DNA from: Baffinella frigidus
Lineage: Eukaryota > Cryptophyceae > Cryptomonadales > Baffinellaceae
DNA length: 13,453 bases
Reading direction: 5' to 3'
Assembly (NCBI GenBank): GCA_026770585.1
Contig: MU646919.1
Span: 195,167-208,619, forward strand
The notes under the pieces were generated by a model, which made no database searches, was not told where the DNA came from, and was given only the letters and a program-made list of their open reading frames with translations. Below, piece after piece: positions 6,521 through 12,781 of this stretch. A program made the position numbers and the translations under genes. Within the stretch, counting starts at the first letter, position 1. Each line of letters opens with the position of its first letter.

Positions 6521-7247
6521 GTTCAGTGTTCGGGGTTATGGGTTTAGAGTTTAGGGTCTAGGGTTCAGGGTTCAGGGTTCAGGGTTCAGGGTTTAGGGTT
6601 GAGGAGTTGGTGTTGAGTGTTTATGGTTTGGGTTTGGTGTTTCGGGCTTAGAGTTTTGGGTTTAGGGTGTAGGGTGTAGGGTTTATGGTTTAGGGTTTCA
6701 GGTTTCAGGTTTGGGGTTTGGGGTTTGGGGTTTAGGGTTTAGGGTTTGGGGTTCAAGGTCTAGGGTTGAGGGTTTAGGTTTTTGGGTTCAAGGTGTAGGG
6801 CTTAGGGTTTAAGGTGAAGGGTTCAGGGTTTACGTTTCACAGTTTAGGGTTTGAGGTTTGGGGTTTAGATTTTGGGTTTAGGGTTCGGGTTTTAGGGTGT
6901 AGGGTTGAGGGTTCAGGGGTCGGGGTTTTGGTTTAGGGTGTAGGGTTTAGGGTTGAGGGTTGAGGGTTTAGGGTTTATGGTTGAGGGGTCATGGATTAGG
7001 GGTTAGGGTTTAGAGTTTAGGGTGCAGGGTTTAGGGTTGAGGGATTAGGGTTGAGGGCTGAGGGTTGAGGGTTGAAGGTTGAGGGTTGAGGGTTGAGGGG
7101 TAAGGGTTGAGGGTTGAGGTCTGAGGGGTGAGGGTTGAGGGTTGAGGGTTCATGATTTTGGGTTTAGGGTTCAGAGTTGAGGGTTCAGGGTTTATGGTTT
7201 CAGGGTTTATGGTTTTGGGTTGAAGGTTTAGGGTTTAGGGTTTCAGG
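6516..7247 (+). repeat. Degenerate telomere-like tract, G-strand orientation, block 1
   Basis: Seven-base units TTTAGGG, TTCAGGG, TTGAGGG and TTTGGGG with scattered substitutions and indels. TTGAGGG dominates at about 7032-7152, TTTGGGG and TTTAGGG near 6710-6760, and TTCAGGG near 6558-6590. The G-rich strand is the plus strand, opposite to the tract at 1-1138. No gene is present. Confidence 0.95.
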
Positions 7248-7352
7248 AATGATTGAATTCCAACACTGGCGCACTTTCGAGCCGGACTCCAGCGGCTGGT
7301 CGATGACCCGATCCCCAAAACGCAAACACCAAACCCGTTCAGTGTTTTGGTT
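7248..7352 (+). mobile_element. Insert A in telomere-like tract
   Basis: This is a roughly 105-bp non-telomeric insert beginning GAATGATTGAATTCCA and containing CAGCGGCTGGTCGA, then a short C-strand stretch (CGCAAACACCAAACCC), then GTGTTTTGGTTTCAGGG, where the G-strand repeat resumes. A diverged copy with the same left junction (TTTCAGGAATGATTGAATTC) and the same right junction lies at 8713-8808. It is probably a repeated insertion or a tract segment duplicated after one insertion. No coding capacity and no clear inverted ends are visible. Confidence 0.6.
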
Positions 7353-7506
7353 TCAGGGTTGAAGGTTGAGGGTTGAGGGTTGTGGGTTGAGGGTTGAGGG
7401 TTGAGGGTCCAAGGACCATGGATTTCAGGGGTTAAGCTTCAATGTATAGGGTTTTGGGTATAGGGTATAGGGTTTAGGGTTCAGGGTTTAGGGTTTAAGG
7501 TTTAGG
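7353..7506 (+). repeat. G-strand telomere-like tract, block 2
   Basis: Seven-base units, mainly TTGAGGG at first and then TATAGGG and TTTAGGG. It ends at TTTAGGCCCTTC, where family-R copy 6 begins. Confidence 0.95.
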
Positions 7507-7591
7507 CCCTTCTACAGAACAAATTCTGGTGTCCGCCTATGGTGGGAGTGGAAAAACTCTCAAGGACCTAAAGGATCGTACCCCCACTGAG
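7507..7591 (-). repeat. Dispersed repeat family R, copy 6, inside telomere-like tract
   Basis: It matches copy 5 over about 84 bp, including both ends, with G-strand telomere-like repeats on both sides. The right boundary is GGATCGTACCCCCACTGAGGG. Confidence 0.9.
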
Positions 7592-8396
7592 GGCTGAGGG
7601 TTGAGGGTTGAGGGATTAGAATTTAGGGTTTAGGGATTAGGGTTTGGGGTTAAGGGTTTTGGGTTTAGGGTTCAGGGGTTGGTGTGAGTGTTTAGGATTT
7701 GGGATTGAGTGTTGAGGGCTGAGGGTTTTGGGTTTAGGGTGTAGGGTGTAGGGTTTATGGTTTAGGGTTTGAGGTTTAGGGTTTAGGGTTTGGGGTTTAG
7801 GGTTTAGGGTTCAGGGTTTAGGGTTTAGGGTTGGGGTTTTGTGGTGTAAGATTTCGGGTTGAGGGTTGAGGGTTTAGGGTTTGAGGTTCAGGGTTCAGGG
7901 TTCAGGGTTTAGGGTTGAAGGTTGAGGGTTTAGGGCTTGGGGTTTAGGGTTAAGGGTAGAGGGTTGAGGGTTGAGGGCATATGATAGGGTTTGGTGTTGA
8001 GGGTTTGGGGTTCAGGGTTCAGGGTTTAGGGTTCAGGGTTTGGGGTTTAGGGTGTAAGGTGTAGAGTTTAGTGTTCAGGGATTTGAGTTCAGAGTTTAGG
8101 GTTTACGGTTTTGGGTTTGGGTGTTAGGGTTTAGAGGTTAGGGTGTAGGGTTTAGGGGTTTGGGTTTAGGGTTCAGGTTCACACTTTGAGTCAAGGGTTT
8201 GGCGTTTAGGGTGTAGGATTTTTGGTGTAGGGTTTGGGGTTTAGGGTTTAGGGTTTAGGGTTTAGAGTTTAGGGTTTAGGGTGTAGGGTTTACGGTTCAG
8301 TGTTGAGGGTTGAGGGTTGATGGTTCAGGGTTGAGGGTTCATGGTTTTGGGTTTAGGGTAGGGTTGAGGGTTTAGGGTTGAGGGTTTAGGGTTTAG
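7592..8396 (+). repeat. G-strand telomere-like tract, block 3
   Basis: About 800 bp of TTTAGGG, TTGAGGG, TTCAGGG and TTTGGGG units with degenerate positions and phase breaks. Exact TTTAGGG runs are longest near 8233-8280. No gene is present. Confidence 0.95.
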
Positions 8397-8570
8397 TCTG
8401 GCGGAAGGGCTCCGCTCGGGCGCTAGAGACACACGGGAACATCGTGTGCGAGATAGTCTTTACTGAGGGAAGGGGCGGATGGCACGTGCCGAGTCTTATA
8501 TCTCCTTTTAGTGGGAGTGGACGTGACCTGTGTAAAGTCACTCCGGGATCCTACATGGGGTATCCCCAGA
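8397..8570 (+). mobile_element. Structured insert S, copy in telomere-like tract
   Basis: A 174-bp insert runs from TCTGGCGGAAGG to GGGGTATCCCCAGA and interrupts the repeat cleanly. It aligns along its length with 12782-12952. The ends are a weak inverted pair (TCTGG / CCAGA), and TTTAG lies on both sides, a possible 5-bp target duplication, though ambiguous in telomere-like sequence. Short stems are visible at the same places in both copies: GCGGA/TCCGC, CACACG/CGTGTG, GTGAC/GTCAC and GGGG/CCCC near the 3' end. No open frame of note. It could be a small non-autonomous element (MITE or SINE-like) or a retrocopied structured RNA. I see no convincing tRNA A and B boxes. Confidence 0.7.
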
Positions 8571-8712
8571 TTTAGGTTTTAGGGGTTAGGGGTTTAGGTT
8601 TAGGTTTTAGGGTTTATGGACCAGGATTTGGGGTTTAGAGTATATAGGGTTTAGGGGTCAGGGTTCAGGGTTTAGGGTTCAGGGTTTAGGGTTTAGGGTT
8701 TAGGGTTTCAGG
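8571..8712 (+). repeat. G-strand telomere-like tract, block 4
   Basis: Degenerate TTTAGGG-class repeats between inserts S and B, ending in several exact TTTAGGG units before TTTCAGGAATG. Confidence 0.95.
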
Positions 8713-8808
8713 AATGATTGAATTCCATAACAGGCAGACTTCCGAGACGGACTTCAGCGGCTGGTCGAAGCCTCAAACCGCAAACCCCAAACCCCTTGAG
8801 TGTTTAGG
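8713..8808 (+). mobile_element. Insert B in telomere-like tract (copy of insert A)
   Basis: Begins AATGATTGAATTCCATAACA and shares CAGCGGCTGGTCGA with insert A. It then carries a C-strand run, CCGCAAACCCCAAACCCC, before the G-strand resumes with GAGTGTTTAGGTTTCAGGG. Length and both junctions match insert A; the interior is diverged. Confidence 0.6.
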
Positions 8809-9292
8809 TTTCAGGGCTGAGGGTTGAGTGTTTTGGGTTCAGTTTTCAGAGGTCTCGGTTTATGGTTTAGAGTCTCGGGTCTAGGGTTAAAGTTTCGGGT
8901 TTAGAGGGTTGGGTTCAGGCTTCAGGGTCAAGAGTTCAGAGTTTGGTGTGTATGGTTAGGATTTGGGGTGTAGGTTTCAGGGTTGGGGGTCAGGGTGTGG
9001 GGTGTAGCGTTCAAGGTTTAGGGTTTAGGGTTTAGGGTTTAGGGTACATAGGGTTTAGGGTTCAGGGTTCAGTGTTCAGGGTTCAGGGTTCAGGGTTTAG
9101 GGTGTATGGTTTAGGGTTTATGTTTTAGGGTTTAGGGTTTAGTGCTTACGGTTTAGGGTTTAGGGTTTAGGGTCTAGGGTTGAGGGTCTAGGGTTCAGGG
9201 TCTAGGGTTTAGGGTTCAGGGTTCAGGGTTCAGGGTTCAGGTTTAGGCTTTAGTGTTTAGTGTTTAAGGTGTGTTTAGGGTTTATTGTTTAG
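8809..9292 (+). repeat. G-strand telomere-like tract, block 5
   Basis: Degenerate repeats, with the better-preserved TTTAGGG and TTCAGGG runs at 9018-9240. The tract ends at about TTATTGTTTAGGAGCTC, after which the sequence is complex. Confidence 0.95.
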
Positions 9293-9568
9293 GAGCTCTA
9301 GATCCGGTTCTTGATGCAAAGAGTCGTCGGGGGACGGTTGTGTTCCGTGGAGGAGCGGAGTGAGCCTCGGTCGGACAGGTGACGAGCCTCGGTGGTTGGC
9401 TAATGAAGGTATCTTTGATCTCGCGTGTGTGTCGGGCCTGGGCCTGCGCGGTCTCTCTCCTCCCAACCTCCCAAGTGAGGTCTCAAGCGGCCCTCTTGCG
9501 AGGCTGAAAAACGAGAGACTGCAGGAGAAAACTTTCCATTCTTCCTTTCAGATCGCATCAAGCCCCAA
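9293..9568. other. Unique-looking sequence with short direct repeats
   Basis: GTGAGCCTCGGTCGG (9359) and GACGAGCCTCGGTGG (about 9381) are near-direct repeats. CTTCCTTTCAGATCGCATCA, followed by AGCC at 9561-9564, duplicates the tail of family R found again at 9633-9656. A 71-codon frame starting at 9360 has no recognisable domain and ends inside the family-R region, so I do not call it a gene. Confidence 0.5.
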
Positions 9569-9672
9569 CCTTTAGGTCCTTCGAGCCCCCAACATGGGTG
9601 GACACTGGAACTTGTTCTGCAGACAAGCCATGCTTCCTTTCGGATCACATCAAGCCTCTCGGTACAGAGGAT
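9569..9672 (+). repeat. Dispersed repeat family R, copy 7
   Basis: CCTTTAGGTCCTTCGAGCCC, then CCAACATGGGTGGACACTGG, AACTTGTTCTGCAGACAAGC, CATGCTTCCTTTCGGATCAC, and ATCAAGCC to GGTACAGAGGATC. This is the fullest copy, with a second copy of the family tail at 9541-9564, 92 bp upstream. Confidence 0.85.
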
Positions 9673-10126
9673 CAATTGGAGCAATTGGAGCTTGATTCAA
9701 GTTTGTAACAGTAACACGACAACACCTGGTCCCCGAGGTGGACTTGTCACTTATTGACTTTATTCGAAAGTGAGAATGCACTGTGCAAGAATTGAGGCGA
9801 GGTTAGGAAAACATCTGGGTCTTCACCAGATTTTTCCTACCCAAGAAACTGCCACTACCCATAAGGAAAAACCACGAAGGAGCTCCCCGCACAAGCCCGG
9901 CGAACCGGACAGCGTGTCACTCCCCAATGGCTCCCCGCAGAGCACCCCGGATGTGCCGCGCTAGGTTCCGCACCGGCCCTTCATAGGTTCTTGAGGCTTT
10001 GATATCTCCCAACATATGACATACAAGCCCAACGACACGCCCTTCCGTAGCAAGGGCGTGTGGCGCAGCTCGACGGGATCTTGACCAGTGGGCATGATGC
10101 AACGGTATCATACGAAGCTCGTCCCG
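9673..10126. other. Non-coding or unrecognised stretch
   Basis: A 64-codon frame (9770-9964) is Pro/Ser-rich at its end and has no recognisable domain. A 6-bp stem, ATCTGG / CCAGAT, lies near 9809-9827. I see no RNA gene. Confidence 0.35.
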
Positions 10127-10164
10127 GTACCGGTACGAGCTCGTGACTCGTACGAGCTCGTACG
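10127..10164. repeat. Cluster of perfect palindromes
   Basis: GTACCGGTAC (10127-10136) is followed by GTACGAGCTCGTGAC (from 10133) and by CGTACGAGCTCGTACG (10149-10164), a 16-bp perfect palindrome. The motif TACGAGCTCGT is present twice. The cluster lies immediately outside the left arm of the foldback element. Confidence 0.8.
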
Positions 10165-10288
10165 TAGGAGACGGCAGCTGCACCGGGTAATCTACGGTGG
10201 GGGGGCCCTATGTAGTAAAACGTTAACGCTGGGGGGGGCGCCATCTACAAGAACGATCGGGACACTGAAGAGAACCTCGTGAAGAACC

Positions 10289-10308
10289 TGTCTTGTCCGG
10301 ACAAGACA
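10289..10308. repeat. 20-bp perfect palindrome
   Basis: TGTCTTGTCC joined directly to GGACAAGACA is a perfect dyad without a spacer. It lies in the left half of the foldback and has no counterpart in the right half, so it was not created by the large inverted repeat. Confidence 0.9.
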
Positions 10309-10503
10309 AAAACGACGAATTTCAACCGAATCCGAAGAACGGATCTGAGATCTTCTTCGCAGAGGCCACTTTACTACAGACACGTGCAACCCACCCCTGC
10401 AAGATCTTGAAGAGACGCCCCGCCAATTACGAGGCGCCCCGCAGCCAGCCGCTGCATACCTGAGCCGAGGCCGAGACCCAGCAGTCTGCGGCCCATCCAA
10501 GAT

Positions 10504-10582
10504 GTAAAAAACATGACGCGAAGCGTCATGTTTTTTACAACTTGGCGCGAAGCGCCACGTGTTTACATGGCGCGAAGCGCCA
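10504..10582. repeat. Three tandem GCGAAGC-core hairpins
   Basis: Hairpin 1 (10504-10538) has a perfect 16-bp stem, GTAAAAAACATGACGC, closed by a GAA loop. Hairpins 2 (10543-10557) and 3 (10568-10582) have TGGCGC / GCGCCA stems and the same GAA loop. All share the core CGCGAAGCG. Hairpin 1 has an A:T pair where hairpins 2 and 3 have G:C, and both sides of the stem changed. The DNA heptamer GCGAAGC is known to form an unusually stable mini-hairpin. The array sits at the centre of the foldback. Hairpin 1 followed by T6 looks like an intrinsic terminator, but the A6 before it is simply the palindrome's other half. Confidence 0.9.
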
Positions 10583-10797
10583 CGTGTTTCAAACTGCGAA
10601 ACGGTGCGTCCCTAAAGATCCGTTCAGTCTCAGGATCCGATCTTCGGATTCGGCACGCGATTCGGCACGTGCGCTGCGAAAAGACGTATTTCAGTGTCCC
10701 GATCGTTCTTGTAGATGGCCACCCGCTGGGGCCCCCCCAGCGTTAACGTTTTACTACATAGGGCCCCCCCACGGTAGATATCCCCAGCTGCACCCGT

Positions 10798-11109
10798 CTT
10801 AAGGAGGTCGGATGACACAGTTGAGGGGTGTGCCTTCCAACAATTCTTGCAACGCTTCGAGTGATCACGCTTCGAGTAGTGCGTCATTCGGGTCCGTGAT
10901 CGGATTTTCTGAAAGGGCCACGAGTTTGACGAGCGAACACGACCTTCACGTCTCTGATTAAGGGAGTCGGATAATATTTTGGGCAGATCCTTGACTTTAG
11001 ATAAGGGCAACGTGATTTGCTGACAGTCGTGAATCCTATCTCGTGTGCAGGGGTCCATTCAAGGGGTGTATTTCGTAACAACAAACACGGCCACTAGAAA
11101 CCATCCGCG
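10798..11109. other. Upstream region of the intact Ser/Pro-rich gene, nothing recognised
   Basis: GATCACGCTTCGAGTAGTGC and similar CTTCGAGT-containing pieces repeat near 10855-10880. I see no TATA box or other promoter element I would defend. Homology between the two paralogous loci does not extend into this region. Confidence 0.35.
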
Positions 11110-11745
11110 ATGGTCCTTGCCCGCGACACATCCCCCCTCGTTGCCGCAGAGGACGTCGAGCCAGCCACTCCGTCTCAGGGGAAATCGAGCTTCTCGCTTC
11201 GTGTCGGTGGGGAGGAGGTGGCCGTTCCCACGGTGACGCAGAACGAAGCCTGGCAGCGTTTGGGGCGCCGCTTTGAGGTTGTCCACACGCCCACTTGGCG
11301 CAAGGAGCAGTTTCTTCGCGAATTCTGCTCGGCCCCTTCGTCTCCCTTTTACTCGAAACGATCGTCCTCTCCTCTGGCAACCTCCTCCATCGGTTCCGCT
11401 CGCCCTTTCACCGGCTGCGCGCCAGAGCGACCCCCCTCCACTCCTGCCGCACGCTGCCACGCAACAACTCGGATCAAGGCAGGGCGCACGCCCCCACCAC
11501 CGTCCTCAGATTCGTGCTCCTTGGTGAGCAACGTCAAAGGTCTCATGCGCTCCCTCTCTGCGCCCAAGAGCACCTCCGCTCCTGCGCCCCTTCTCTGCGA
11601 CCAGCCGTCGCCTCTTCGATCGCTCTCTGCGACCGGATTCCTGCGCTCCCTGGCAAAGAGCGCCTCCCTCTTCCGGCAGCAAGGGCGCGACTTGGTCCCC
11701 CCCCAACGAAGCAGAAGCTTCTTTTCCTGGGGAAAGCGTGAGTAG
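11110..11745 (+). CDS. Ser/Pro-rich protein, intact paralogue (unknown function)
   Basis: A 211-codon frame from ATG at 11110 to TAG at 11743. I do not recognise the family and infer no function. The start is supported because homology to the inverted copy at 4071-3305 begins at its ATG. Residues 31-82 form the conserved core (EVAVPTV, EAWQRLGRRF, VHTPTWRK, REFCSAPSSPFYS). Residues 83-135 are a low-complexity Ser/Pro/Arg linker. Residues 137-182 contain repeated RSLSA or RSLA motifs (147, 170, 179), which resemble basophilic kinase or 14-3-3-type phosphosites. The end, RSFFSWGKRE, is also conserved. No signal peptide or membrane segment is seen. The last codons, GC GTGAGTAG, contain a good splice donor (GTGAGT at 11738), present at the same point in the other copy, so the stop could lie in an intron and the protein could continue. 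Substitutions between copies are not third-position biased here, so selection may be weak. Confidence 0.5.
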   Translation: MVLARDTSPLVAAEDVEPATPSQGKSSFSLRVGGEEVAVPTVTQNEAWQRLGRRFEVVHTPTWRKEQFLREFCSAPSSPFYSKRSSSPLATSSIGSARPFTGCAPERPPSTPAARCHATTRIKAGRTPPPPSSDSCSLVSNVKGLMRSLSAPKSTSAPAPLLCDQPSPLRSLSATGFLRSLAKSASLFRQQGRDLVPPQRSRSFFSWGKRE

Positions 11746-11912
11746 TCCAAAACCGCAAAATACATGTACAAACTTCATCGGCATCTCACGTGAGCTGCGC
11801 GAGCGTGGGAACCTTTGCTTTCGGGTTATCTCGACGGCTACTTCCGCGCGCGAGATCCGAGAGTGGTTCCAAGTGTGCCTGGATCTCGCGACCCTGGCCT
11901 CGCTTCTGCTGA
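11742..11912 (+). CDS. Conserved downstream frame of the intact paralogue (possible exon 2)
   Basis: This frame, phased on GTG at 11805 and ending with TGA at 11910, encodes HVQTSSASHVSCASVGTFA followed by FGLSRRLLPRARSESGSK. The inverted locus at 3312-3103 encodes the same peptide with few changes. The two loci are identical over 54 bp (11765-11818), and the following differences cluster at third positions of this frame (8 of 12). A different overlapping frame (11738-11938) is also open but gains mostly first-position changes. A stretch with a 2-bp length difference separates it from the preceding conserved stop or donor, as an intron would. However, no AG at a suitable phase is visible in this copy. 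I therefore report it as a probable coding remnant or exon of uncertain joining. Confidence 0.4.
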   Translation, partial: VVQNRKIHVQTSSASHVSCASVGTFAFGLSRRLLPRARSESGSKCAWISRPWPRFC

Positions 11913-12464
11913 CAAGCTTCCCTGCTTCCGCGCCTTGACACCCGCAGCACTGTCTGCCAGCTAGCGCTACCTTCGCTCGCGCCTCATTCTCCAAGCCCGC
12001 AGTTTTTCGCAATGCGCTATTCTACATTACGAGTGGGTGCCATGGACCCCCCCACTGGCGCATTCATGCGTCATGCGACCCCGCTTGGGAACGCTCGTTA
12101 CCTGTCCGACCGAGGCCCACACGTCAGGTGCTCGAGACAGACGGACACAGCCACGTGCTAGTAGAGTCGTTGACTGAAGAGGAGAAGGAATCTGACAGGA
12201 GCTTGTGTTGCAGCCTCCGGATCCGTCTATGCGTAAATGTGACTTGTCCCCAGCCCCCCCCGGGCTGTCGCACACAATGGACATTGCGCAAACCCGTTGC
12301 TTGCGCTGCAGCCAGTCTGCACGATCAGCATCTCACTTAACCTTTCGCTAGGTCCTGCTCAGACACAGCCTCGGTGGAGAAGCAATACCTGGTGGCCGTG
12401 TTGGTAGTGAGAAAGGTTTCTTTCTTCAAGTGAGCAATTCTTCGCAAAGTATGGATGGTGTAGT
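11913..12464. other. Unrecognised stretch with a weak open frame
   Basis: A 70-codon plus frame (12128-12340, GTG start) contains LTEEEKESDRS and a Cys-containing tail. An 85-codon minus frame overlaps it. Neither has a recognisable domain, and I call neither. CAGCCCCCCCCGGGCTG near 12250 is a short hairpin. Confidence 0.3.
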
Positions 12465-12671
12465 GTGGCCGAGGAAAACCAATCAGTCAGTCCTACGAGC
12501 CTGTATTTCTGGGATCCCCCAAAAAGAGCGTTTCACGTCAAGATGGCAACACCCACCCGAAATAACATGTTTCGAAAATCGACGAGTTTGTCATTTTTAA
12601 TAATTCCCGCCACCTTTTTCCTGGACCCCGCCCCAAAACAATTCTCACCCGAAGTCTCCATTCTGCACTGA
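12465..12671 (+). CDS. Small hypothetical open frame
   Basis: A 68-codon frame (GTG start; first ATG at 12543) encodes a peptide containing FWDPPKRAFHVK and a short hydrophobic stretch LSFLIIPATFFL (about residues 43-54). I do not recognise it. The overlapping minus-strand frame (12817-12533, 94 codons) is an alternative. It could well be chance. Confidence 0.15.
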   Translation: MAEENQSVSPTSLYFWDPPKRAFHVKMATPTRNNMFRKSTSLSFLIIPATFFLDPAPKQFSPEVSILH

Positions 12672-12781
12672 ATTCTGCAGTGTGCGAGCAGAGGAGAAGA
12701 CGCTCCTAGTTGGCAGTTTCCTGGCCACTTCTGACGACAAAGTGGACCTCGGAGGTTGTCCACTCTCACAAGTGCTCCCCG
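12672..12781. other. Short spacer before insert S
   Basis: CTGCACTGAATTCTGCAGTG near 12663-12682 is a near-palindrome. Nothing else is recognised. Confidence 0.3.

Larger units (their letters stand above)
10172..10797. mobile_element. Large foldback (long inverted repeat) element
   Basis: The left arm at about 10172-10269 and the right arm at about 10690-10797 are near-perfect reverse complements. Shared stretches include a CTACGGTGGGGGGGCCCTAT-type end, GTAGTAAAACGTTAACGCTG, and CCATCTACAAGAACGATCGG followed by GACACTGAA. The right arm carries about ten extra bases (a small CGCTGGGG / CCCCAGCG hairpin near 10725-10743). Inside, a second inverted pair, CCGAATCCGAAGAACGGATC (10326) and its complement (10628-10653), continues the symmetry. 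The central 10351-10627 holds the hairpin array. Open frames in the arms mirror each other (both contain FSVPIVLVDG) and are by-products of the symmetry. No transposase is visible, so this is a non-autonomous foldback or MITE-like element, or a locus making hairpin RNA. Target-site duplications are unclear. Confidence 0.75.

Noticed and set aside
7248-7290. GAATTCCAACACTGGCGCAC resembles cloning-vector polylinker sequence.
   Set aside because: A diverged copy with the same boundaries lies at 8713-8808, so it is a genomic repeat, and the vector match would be short.
7177-7362. 61-codon open frame in the G-strand tract.
   Set aside because: It is a translation of telomere-like repeat (VQGLWFQGLWF-type), not a gene.
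8397-8430. TGGCGGAAGGGC as a tRNA A box and GTTCGGGCGC as a B box, making element S a tRNA-derived SINE.
   Set aside because: Both boxes have several mismatches to consensus and lie only about 15 bp apart, too close for internal tRNA promoters.
9290-9310. GAGCTCTAGATCC looks like a linker with restriction sites, suggesting a chimeric join at the end of the G-strand tract.
   Set aside because: It is too short to claim as vector, and nothing vector-like follows. A join remains possible but is not supported by this motif.
9360-9575. 71-codon frame after the G-strand tract.
   Set aside because: It ends within family-R tail sequence and has a direct repeat near its start. No coding evidence.
10504-10545. 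Hairpin followed by T6 as a bacterial-type intrinsic terminator.
   Set aside because: The T run is the palindromic mirror of an A run before the stem, and the context is eukaryotic with no upstream gene on that strand.
10192-11058. Several 77-142 codon frames on both strands across the foldback.
   Set aside because: They mirror each other because of the inverted repeat, share FSVPIVLVDG from opposite arms, and have no domain.
11349-12012. Minus-strand frames of 140 and 168 codons opposite the intact paralogue.
   Set aside because: A similar antisense frame (GRRSGGALGRREGAHETFD) exists in the other copy, but it follows from the GC-rich sense conservation. The shared ATG and protein core favour the sense strand.
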